Part shown: positions 18,901 to 30,900 of the stretch, piece after piece
Numbering within the stretch: position 1 is the first letter of the stretch
Layout: each line of letters opens with the position of its first letter
NCBI RefSeq assembly: GCF_002234675.1
Contig: NC_019862.2
Span: forward strand, 31,903,134 to 31,967,133
Length of the DNA: 64,000 nucleotides
Origin: Oryzias latipes
Lineage: Eukaryota > Chordata > Actinopteri > Beloniformes > Adrianichthyidae
Reading direction: 5' to 3'
Notes under the pieces: model-generated
Databases searched by the model: none
What the model saw: only the letters and a program-made list of their open reading frames with translations
Told to the model about the DNA's origin: nothing
Program-made: the position numbers and the translations under genes

Positions 18901-21900
18901 GATCTTCACTGGTGTCCATGGATTACATGAAATCTTTCCACCTTTATCCACCTTTGTCATGGTAGGGAGAACACGTCAGTGTAAGGGGGGGGGGGGTCAT
19001 AGGATAGCACCAGGGTTAATATATGAGCAAGAAAGCACTTGGATAAAAAATATAAAGACTCTCCCTTAGAACTCTTGGCTTTACTTATTGAACCTTTAAC
19101 AGCAGCTGGAAGACAAAATAAAGACATAGAAGGAATTAAAACAAACATCCATCATAAAATTAGTCTTTTTCTGAGGGGGGGGGTTGCTCCCGGGTCTTTG
19201 TCTGATGTTGGGCTCTTTGATGCCTGGATCGGCCGGGCTGCTGTGCTGTCTGCCCCTGGCTCTGGGGTGGGGGGCCTCCTGCCTTTGCTGGAGCATTCAG
19301 TGTGATCAAGGACTCTAGGAAGCACACATTCATACAACCCACCTGCTTGTTCACTTTTGCACATATATGGGCATGGGTATTGTTTTTACAGACCTCTTCA
19401 AGAATCTTGGTAATGCGAATCTAGTGTGTATCTGTCTGTGTGCATAAGTCTTGTGAGATAAATCTTCCATGATGAATGTATAAATATACTTCCAACCTGT
19501 AAATAGCTGTGTGCAGACGAACTGAGTCATGCAATTTAATAATAATAACTATGGATTGGATTCATCTACACTATTCCAGACGCTCAAAGTTCTTCCAATG
19601 TGTCAATCATTCATTCATACGTGGTGAGGGTAACTATTGATGTTGCCACAGCTGCCCCGGGGCAGACAGACAGAGGCATGGCTGCCAGTTCACACCTTCT
19701 GCCCCTCTGACCATCACTGGGACATTCATGCACCGGTGGAGCCACTCTGGAGGCAGTTGACTGGGGAAGCGGGAATCGAACCACCGACCCTTCCATCATT
19801 GGCCGACCAATGCCGCCCCCACTGTTGCCCTCACTTGTGACACTCTTATGTTTTTACTTTGTATCATCGACTGCCCCTCCCCATCTATATCATCCCATGT
19901 CTTTCTCTCTCTCTCTCTCTCTCTCCTTTTCTTCTGTCCAGTCCAACAAAGAATGCATTCAAAGAGAATAATTATAAATGAAGCTTAGCCTCAAATACAA
20001 AAGGGGTTTATACAAATATACTCTCTGTTTGCCTGAAGATCCATAAACCTTTATGGTAACAGTAAAGTCTGTCCAAGAGGCCATAAGCTCTGATCTGCTT
20101 CCTCAGCTGTTGGACAGGACAAGTAAAAAATGGAATGTGTTGCGTCTATTTTCTAATCCCATAAACGGCATTAGTTACATAAGTTAACAAATAGAAACCA
20201 TTTAACCATGAATAAAATGAATGATGGACACTTGAAGTTCTTTTCAAGTAGAAGTTTCAAACGCTTCATTCAAAAACCTCAAAATGTATTTTCACAGTCA
20301 GTGATTGGTTAAAAAATTAAAAATCGTCTACATTTATGAGCTTTTAACCTTAATATTTACAGCAAGCCGCTTAAACAGCAGAAAAAAGAACAACCAGCAT
20401 GTTAAACTACAAACACCCCAAAGTATTTTTGCGCCCTCTGGTGGTCAAAGGGCGGAATGATTTACTTCAGGGGAGCTGTTGAACCAGTTCCATAAATCCC
20501 ATCATGCAGCAAATCCAAACTCAGCTAACAGACTGTTAGAAGATCTGCTACCCACTCAAACCTCCAGCAATCATTTCAGAAAAAGACTGAGAGAAAAGTC
20601 TCAATGAAAGCAGAAACTCCACAGACTCCAAACACGCTTAGATCACTGCTGAACAAAAAATGATATCTGTGCAGTGATGGTTTACATCCTATTGTCCTTG
20701 TTGACTCAGATTACACAGTTATTAAAGTTTTTTTTAAAAAGATGTGAATTGAATTTGTCCCGTCTCTCAAACTGTGGATTGGCCCTGAGGGACACATGGA
20801 GGGGATTCAGGATGTGTCACGCCTTATTTGGTTCTTTCATATCAGTTTGTGCTTTTAGTGGGAAAATTCTTCATTTTATTCATGACATTTTGGTTTAAAC
20901 TTTAGTATTATAAGATTAGATGATACTTTATTCATTACTGAAAAGGAAATTCAGGTTTTCTGTTTCAGTCACCGGATTTCTACAAAAGAAATAAAACATA
21001 AACAAAAAGTAGAGCCTTTTTAACCACACATAACTGGATTGTATAAAAGGTTGAAAATGAGTTGAGATTTTGCTGAATCCTGTTTAATCACATCAAATTA
21101 ATCATGAACTTGTTAACTGAACAAACTCTGTTTTTTATGACAAAGCCACTACGTACATTTAGCGCATCTTCCATGAAATGTTGGTCTTTCGTGATTCGTG
21201 CGTGGTACACGTCATTCATAAGTGTTTCTTGCATTCGTCATCATTCGTCAATGTTCCCAGATGTCTGTCGACGGTTTCGGCCAATGTGAAATTTGGTTTT
21301 AAGCGGTGTAAGTTCTTTGTCTGTTGTGATTTACGCATATTTTTTGTGGTTTATCCTCATTATTGTGTAAATATTGTGCGGGATTTTTGCGAGATGCAAA
21401 TTTGTGGCTTTCCACCACCGTTCCATGAATATCTAATGGACTTTTCACGCATGAACCACTGATGTATGACTTTTATAATGTACACACGGCGCACATATCA
21501 TTTTATAATTACATCATTGATGCACAAATCACAAATGAATCGCATATAAACAGCGCAATAATCCTGCATAGTTCATGTTCTGCGTCGTTTTATGTGTTCT
21601 TTGTACTTCAGGGGTTTTAACGTGGTTCATTCCTGATACATCTGTGAAAATTTCCCGAAAAGGCCACAACTTTCCTCACTTTTTCCACCTATATTCACGT
21701 ATGACCAATTTTCATCCGTGCCATCTGCACAAAATGTACGTAGATGCTGTGAGACCTTAAGTAACAATGAGAACCACAGCAAAAGGATTGAAAATAAACG
21801 AATTTGGAGAAGTAAATGTATTTATATGCATTAATAAACCCATGAAACAGCAAACCAACATAAATGTAGTTGATAAAATAAACATAAAAACATGTGACCA

Positions 21901-24900
21901 CGGCAGAAAATAACATCTTGAATGACCTTCAGATGGGCTTGCCTTAATTTCATTTAAATTGTTTTTTTCAGGGATTGCACGGCCCACCAGGGCTACCAGG
22001 ATACCCGGGACCTAAAGGAGATAAAGTAGGAATCTTGTATGATTTAAACACTTTATTTTGGGTCAGAAATACATCCAAGTGTGTGGTTTAGTGTTTTATC
22101 TAAAGCCCACTTTTATCCATAACTTAACGAACAAAACAGCTGTAATACATTAATTTAATGCCCGTCAGCTAAACACTAATAGGGAAGGTTACCTGTTCAA
22201 ACTAAAAAATCCCTTATTTGCCTCTAAGGGGGACCGAGGTGTCGTGGGCAGACCCGGACAAACCGGAGACCGAGGAGCTGTTGGTCCACCTGGGATGCCT
22301 GTGACCTTTGTGATCACAGCCTCTGAAGAAGAATGGAAGGCGTTCAAGGTCAGTGTTCTGGTTGATTCTTTTTTCTCCACTTGAATCCTCATTAGGCTTG
22401 TTCTCATTTAATTGGATTGACTTGTGGATCTCAGCCCATCTGTGTTTACATCAGTTGGACATCTGGTTAAATTCTAATGCGTTTTGTAGCAAAACATAAT
22501 AAATTGATTTAATGGTAACTACTATCTCCTTCTAAATGGTAACTGTTCCAAAACACCCCATAACTTAACATGTAAAATTCACATACAATGAATCCAACTT
22601 CCTGTGTACATACTCTGTTCTCATTAATAGTAAGTCCCATGAAAAACACTAAGGTACCACATGAGTACTATGTAATTACCCATCCTCTCACATAAACTTG
22701 CTGAGTAAGTAGAAAGCAAATCCTGGGTCCTTTTTCACAGTACTTCCAATGTAGTATCTGTTTCCCTACTATCTTGTTACACGTGGCTAATACCATGAAA
22801 CATACGAGTGCAGACATAAATTCAAGGTACTTTATTTGTACTTACATTGTTCTTACATGTGGTAAGTTCTACAAAAGACACATTTACACAACATGTAAAT
22901 ACCCAGTAGGTACTATTTAAAACCCAGTCTGTACAACATAAACAGAGAAGAAAAATTAAAACACAAAGAAAAGCAGTTTCACTTAAATAACACAATTTAG
23001 AATCCAAAAAAATAAGTTCAAGACAAAGGAATCAGGCGGGACAGAGGATGAAACTTAGCTTAGGCTACAATCCTGCATGTTTACAGTGTTTCTCTATTTT
23101 TTCAGCACGCCACACTGTTTTTTGTATGCATTGTCCCTTTAATAAATTAATAAATAAAAATAAAAACATCAATACCCAGTATAAATACCCAGTAGGTACC
23201 TCGTAATAGTACCATATAAATACACAGCAGGTACCATGTAAGTAACAAATAGACACAAAAATAGTAAGTACCCAGTAGGGCTCATAAAAGTACTAAAAAG
23301 TACCCTGTAAGTACCCAGTAGTTTTAAAGAAAGTACCATGTAAATACCACTTAACTACGCAGTAAGTACAGTACTGTAAAAGTAATCATTAGCGATTTAA
23401 TTTGATCTCAGAGCTGATTTTCTGAAACATTATGACTGAGAAACCACTGAAAGAATTACCAGAAGAATTCAACCTCAACTCTTTTCAACAGAGAAAGAAA
23501 ATCTACAAAAACCTCGTCTCATCCTGGCCGGTACGTCATTCCTGTTCATTTAAGACTTTACTATTCAATTTTACAAACAAGGTCATATTTTTCTTTATTC
23601 CCAGCGTGTGTCAACATGTATTTCTGTCAGATCTATGAAGCTGTTGTTGCTGTGCACATTGATGTTTTTTCCTAGAAACGTACGGGCCCCCCAGGCCCCC
23701 GTGGGTCCCCAGGAGAAGAGGGGCCAATAGTACGTAGAACAATGCTTCATATGGATGCCTTGAAAATTGCATCCAAAATATTTTTTGGAATAATTTGTTC
23801 TGTAAGTTTTAGTTAAACCTACTTTGTGTTTGTTTAGGGACCGCCAGGAATGAGAGGAAAACAAGGAAAAAGAGGAGTTCAAGGGAAAATTGTAGGTATC
23901 TGATTATATTATTACGGTTAAGACATGCAAATCTGTCAGAATGGAAATAAGAAAATATGTTATTGGTGAGTCTCCAAAGCAAAAATGATCAGAAAAGTTA
24001 GTGTTCTGTAAGAAAACAACAATGAGACATAAAAATCTTCATTTCAGTTAAAGAATTATTATTTTAACTCTGGAGAACCCAAGAACAGCTTTTTTCTGGG
24101 CTTTTGGAGTTCATTTGAATTTTGTGTTTGTTTAGTTTGGGTATCAGCAATAACAGCAGCCATAAAAATAAAAATGAATGATGAACAAATAAATAAAATA
24201 AACACAATAAGAAGAAAAAAAACAGCAGCCAAATTTGACCCACTTGGTTCTCCAGGGTTAAACTTTTTTTCCCCCTTTTCGTTTGAATCTACATGTAGCT
24301 CTGAAATTGAGTGGTTTTTAATATTAAATATTAATATTAAATATTTAAATAATATTAAATATTTCTGACTCAACCAGACTGATAAAGTATCAGGGTTCAA
24401 ACCCAAACAACCTGCTGACTGCAAGCTCACTACACCACATCCAAGCTGACAGATTAACAGCAGTGTTTTCATCCCCACACCAATAAAAACGAAGGTGAAG
24501 CCCCCTTCAGGATAACTGTGGAGGCTCACAAATCAGTCAGAGAGTCCAGTCTTATTTTAATGTCATTATCAGATCCTTTGCACAAAAACAGTTTGAGTTC
24601 AGACACAAACACCGACAGTGTTTGCAGACTGTCATCTACAAACACTGATCCCAGAAAGTGGCTGTCAAAGTGCTGGTAGACACAAATACAGGAGTAAAAG
24701 GATTCATGCAGACCACATCTTCTGGCTTACATCTTTATGTTTAGAATTAGGATTTTTTTCTCGGACTAAATCTTTAATCTACAGTTCTCTGACGAATAAA
24801 AGAACATTTCATTGTATGTTTATTGTGGACTTGAAGGAAGCTTTGCTCAGGTGAGCTTCAGGTAATTCCTTCAGGTTAACATCAAAGATGTCCATTAATG

Positions 24901-27900
24901 CTACATCAGGGCAGTCGTGGTCCACATGGAATTCCAGGTCCTCAAGGGCGACCTGGAGTAGATGGCATCCCAGGACACAATGAGGATCCAGGCCCTCCGG
25001 GCTTGCCTGGAGATCAGGTATCCCAGCTCGTTAACATGTTATCGAATTTTATCTTGATTTTGCAAAGGTATCAAACTGGGTTTCAATAAAGTTATTGTTA
25101 GATGTTTTTTTTTTTCTTTTAATCAAATGGGAAGTTTTAAAAACGTATTTTCCACACTGACCAAAAATGTAAACACAACACTTTTGTTATTGCTCCCATT
25201 TTTTATGGTATGAACTCAAAGATGTGAAACATTTTCCACATACACAAAATAACCAGTTCTCTGAAATTGTTCACAAATCTTACTAAATCTGTGATAGTGA
25301 GCACTTCTCCTTTGCCAAGACAATCCATCCCACCTCACAGGTGTGCCATATCAAGATGCTGATTAGACAGCATGATTATTGCACAGGTGTGCCTTAGACT
25401 GGCCACAAGAAAAAGCCACTCTGAAATCTTCAGTTGTATCACACAGCACAATGCCACAGATGTCGCAAGTTTTGAGGGAGCGTTCAATTGGTATGCTGAT
25501 AGCAGGAATGTCCACCAGAGCTGTTGCTAGGGAATTGAATGTCCATTTCTCCACCATAAGCCGTCTCCAAAGGCGTTTCTGAGAAAATTTGGCAGCACAT
25601 CCAACCGGCCTCACAACCGCAGACCACGTGTAACCACACAAGCCCAAGACCTCCACATCCAGCATGTCCACCTCCGAGATCATCTGAGACCAGCCACTCA
25701 GACAGCTGCTGAAACAATCGGTTTGCATAACCACAGAATTTCTGCACAAACTGTCAGAAACCGTCTCAGGGAAGCTCATCTGCATGCTCGTCGTCCTCAT
25801 CGAGGTCTCGATCTCATTCCAGTTCGTCATCGTAACCGACTTGAGTGGCCAAATGCTCACATGCGATGGCGTCTGGCACGTTGGAGAGGTGTTCTCTTCA
25901 CGGATGAATCCCCGTTTACACTGTTCAGGGCAGATGGCAGACAGCGTGTGTGGCGTCGTGTGGGTGAGCGGTTTTCTGATGTCAATGTTGTGGATCGAGT
26001 AGCCCATGGTGGTGGTGGGGTCATGGTATGGGCAGGTGTATGTTATGGGCGAAGAACACAGGTACATTTTATTGATGGCATTTTGAATGCACAGAGATAC
26101 CGTGAAAACATCCTGGGGCCCATTGTTGTGCCGTACATCCAACAACATCACCGCATGTTGCAGCATGGTAATGCACGGCCCCATGTTGCAAGGACCTGTA
26201 CACAATTCTTGGAAGCTGAAAACATCCCAGTTCTTGCATGGCCAGCATACTCACCGGACATATCACCCATTGAGCATGTTTGGGATGCTCTGGATCGGCG
26301 TATACGACAGCGTGTTCCAGTTCCTGCCAATATCCAGCAACTTCGCACAGCCATTGAAGAAGAGTGGACCAACATTCCACAGGCCACAATAGACAACCTG
26401 ATCAACTCTATGGGAAGCAGATGTGTCGCAGTTCATGAGGCAAATCTGGTCACACCAGATACTGGCTGGTTGTCTGAGTCCCCTGACCCCCTCAATAAAA
26501 CAAAACTGAAGATTTCAGAGTGGCCTTTTTTTGTGGCCAGTCTAAGGCACACCTGTGCAATAATCATGCTATCTAATCAGCATCTTGATATGGCACACCT
26601 GTGAGGTGGGATGGATTGTCTTGGCAAAGGAGAAGTGCTCACTATCACAGATTTAGACAGATTTGTGAACAATATTTCAGAGAACTGATTATTTTGTGTA
26701 TGTGGAAAATGTTTCACATCTTTGAGTTCATACCATAAAAAATGGGAACAATAACAAAAGTGTTGTGTTTATATTTTTGGTCAGTGTATAACCTAGACTT
26801 CTCAAAAGTCAGATTTACAGAACCTAGGGGGGAGTACAGAGGGACAATTAGCTCAAAAAGCAAACCAAAAAAATACATTTTGACAGAAAGAGAGGAAAAA
26901 ACAGTCCCTCCACAGGCTTAATTTGAGTTTTAGATAGAAATGTTTAAAGTAGATTAAAAATGATAGTTAAAAAATCGATTCGTAAAAACATGTCAAAGGC
27001 TGCAGATGTGCATTAAAGTGCGTCATAGCTTTCTGACTTACTTGGAAGGACAAACAAGAAGAAATTTTCTTGTGATGGATGGAACTGACAAATATAAAAG
27101 AGATTAGAGAGGAAAACTGTGCTAAATGCCAGAAAAATACATTTGGAAAATCCAAACGATCTAGAAAAAGTGGAAGACCAAGGTCCTTAGCAGAGATGTT
27201 TCTCATAGGAAGATGCATTTAAACTATAATATTATTCAAAAAATAAAAAGGTTTGTTATTGTTAATTCATAAAGAAAAACGATCAATTATGTGCACACAT
27301 TTAAATCACATTACAATATTTTATGCCTTAAATTCTTGTAACTCACAAAAATACAACACTTTTGTTATTTATCTCACATGTTTTGCATTTTACTTTGACT
27401 TTATTGTCCTTCATTTTGGAAAGCTTTAAGACGTCTGAATTGCCTTTAAGTTAAAAATACAAATACAAGGATTTTGCCTCAAACCACTTGTACATATAAC
27501 TAATACAAAGAAGAAGAAAGATAAAAAACAAACTAAAGTCAATGATAGACAATGATGCTTGAAAATGTGTAAAAGATGTAAGTAGTTGTGTCCTCTGAAC
27601 TTTTTTAGTCATCATTTTACCACTTTTTAAATGTTGCTTTTATTGAGTTCATATAGGATTAAAACGCTGTTAATAGTAGCAACATTCCTCTATTATCCAT
27701 AAAGATGGGGTGGGGTATTTAAAGTTTATTTGTCAGCTCTAACTGGGTGTTTTTAAGCCACCTAAGCTGTGTTTTTTCCTTGCAGGGTCCCAAAGGTTAC
27801 ATGGGAGAACAAGGCAGCAAAGGGGAGCAGGGTGAGTGGGTAAGAGCGCATTCGACTTCCTGTTTCATCGTAAATAAAAAGGCAAAGACATTTAGAGTGA

Positions 27901-30900
27901 AAATGTAGGTCATTAGGTGTCACATACCTGGTTACCAGACTGACTAATAGATTGACAGAAAGTTGTGAGCTGCAGAAATCTGAAATAATTTCTTTAGTTA
28001 TTAATTATTAGGGTGAAAAAATGTCAAGAAGAGACCCTCTTGAAGCTGATTTTAAGGTAAGGTTGCAGCTGAATTGAATTGATTGTTTTAGCAGAATGCG
28101 TAAATAAATTCCATAAGAGGGAAAATTTATGAGCAAAGTTGAGGAAAGGATCAGTGATTAACCACAGATTAAGTTTTATCAAACAAACTGTGGGCAGCAA
28201 ACAACCAGGAACTATTTGGAGGTTGATAACCCCCCACCTTAATCCAACCCTAAATACTGAATTTCAAACAGGAAAACGTTGTTGTTGTTTTTTTTATGTT
28301 TGCTAAGTCTGTGGATTTGAAGCCACGATCTTCTAGTCTCAGGTCAGACAATCAGGTTAGCGAAACCATTTTTTAAGCCTTTTTTGTCTTTTGGCACTGG
28401 GAGAAAAAGGAAACCATTTCTTATTGGACCTCACATATTTTTAATAATATTTACATGTTCAAATTAATTCAAATAAAAAAATTTCTGAAGCACCTTGCAT
28501 GAAAAAAGAACAGCTGAAGATGCTGTACATAAAAACAAACAAGAATGCAAAACAGCAATCCCCACACATAAGAATAAGCCCCTTATAATAAAATACACAA
28601 AAAACACAAATAAAAGAGAAATGGCTACAAATTACAATAGATTAGATAGAATTTATTTATCCCACGATGGGGAAATTCTTTTTGTCTGCGGCAGCAAAAA
28701 ATGAAAATGAAAAATGAAAAGTGACAAAGACAGAACCCAGAAAGCGCCGTCTGCCCTGTCCTCCTGTTGGCCGGGGTGTCAGCATTAATGCGGCCCAAGC
28801 ACAACTCATCCTGAGGACCTCAGGGCTCTGGGAGGGTCAGAGCTAAGAGCAAGTCTGATGTAAAACAAGGACCATGGTCTCTCCTATATGTTGAAGAAGA
28901 ACTGGCGGCTCCTCCTGTTGCGCCTCGGTCTGTTATTCGAGAGAAGATGGAGCTCAACAAAATGAATGACAAGTTAAAATATCAACAATATTTAGTTTCT
29001 AATTCAGTGATTTAGGTTATTTTTTTTATTTTATTTTATTTTTATTTTTTTAACTTGTTCTGTCCAACAGCTGAGCAAACAGATTAGAGCTGAAAGCATT
29101 TTTGTGTTGGACAGGTTTTACTATCACAAAAAGAGGTTATATAGCTTCGAGAAACTAGAGTTTAGATTTGTATAAACCCCTTTTTGTCGTATTATTTTTT
29201 ATTTATTTGTTACATTTAGTGTGTGTGGGGAGGGAGAGGGGAAGAATGTGAGGGGAGGGTGGAAGAGAGTAAAAGGAAGAAAGGTGAAAAGGTGGGGGAT
29301 ACAAGCACTGATTTGAATAAGTTATTATTTTAAACTGTAACAATTATACCAGATCTGCTGGAAAGACGAATGTTACATAAAAGGTGAAAATCTGACTCGA
29401 AGAAGAGTGGAAAACATCTGTCCATCAATACACTGTAGGTAAGGAGGAGGGATGAAGCAGACAGGGAGCAGTGTGGCAGTGTGCACGTGCACGTGAGGGT
29501 GGAGATACATGCATGCTGCCGATGTGAACCGTGTGTTCATAAAGGGAGCCAGATCCTACCCAGCCAGACCAGCCAGACCAGGAGAGGGGAGGAGAGCCCC
29601 CCAGGCCAGAAGCCCCCCCAGCATCCGGACCCAGGCAGCCCGGGAGGGGAGGAGGAGGGGACCGCCCACCCCACCAGCCAGGCACAGAAAAGGCCCCCTA
29701 CAGGGGCCCCCCCAATGCCCAGAGGCACAAGCGAACCCAGTGTCCGGCCCCCAGGCCACGAGACAGGAGCGCTTAGCCGTACCAGGCGGCAGCCATGGGG
29801 GCCACCGGGCGCCGGACGCCGAGACAAAGGCCAGGGACGAAGCCAGGGCCCCCGGGACCCATGAGTCGGCCACCCCCCGACCGGCGCCCCGTCTCCGCAA
29901 GCCAGCCCAGGCACGCGACCTAAGCAACCCAGGGATCGCCGCGCACCCACAGCCACCCCTCATAACCCTACAACCCTACACACTACAACCCCCCCCCCCC
30001 CGCCATATTATCTGAGCCCCCCTCCCCAACCCTCTCAGTGCCCTCCCCTCTCTGTGAAGGGGAGGGAGAGCCCCAGAGGGTCCCAGCGAGCCAGCCCCCA
30101 GGTCCGTCCTACCCATGCACTCACGCACACATACTCACAATCATCTGGTTACCCTCCCTCCCCCCGCCGCCATGCAGTTACCCCCCCCCCAGCCGGCCGA
30201 GTAATTTAGGTTATACAGAAAATGAGTTCACCATCAGAGTGCTGGAGCAAAATAATGTTTCTCTTAAGGAACAGACAGAAAGTGGCAGGTCTGTAGCTGC
30301 AAGCAGAAAAGCATTAGGAAGGGGTCAAAATGTCCCTGAAAGTTACCAAACTTATACATAAAAGCATTATTTCAGTCGATTCTACACTCCAGTTGGTCCA
30401 AAGACGTCTTCGGTCCATTTCTGACTAAACTTCACCTCCAAATACGGCCGTTCTTTTAGGGATTTCGGGGAGAGGCAGGACCTCAAGGGAGCAGAGGACA
30501 AACAGGATACAAGGTCAGAAACAAAGGATCCTATGGGGTTTACCCCAAACAGGGCATCTCTGTGTGACTCTCATTCATTTGTGTTTGTGTGTGAAGGGGA
30601 ATAAAGGAGCTCGGGGCTTTGCAGGGATTCCTGGCTACTCGGTAAATGCAGACGATTGTCCTCCATCTTAGTTCTGTCTCCATAATTTCATTAACTAATG
30701 CTTCATGCACACAAAACCTTTTAGTCTGATAGATATCTAATTTTCTAAAGCCAAACCATGAACAAGCTCCACATTCTTGATGCGGTGCATCATTTATTTA
30801 TTTTTTAGGGGGTGCACGGAGCAAGAGGTCCTCGTGGTTTTCCAGGACCATCAGGACCAACGGTTTGTGTCCAGCAGTTCAGTGGCTAACCTTTTGCTCA

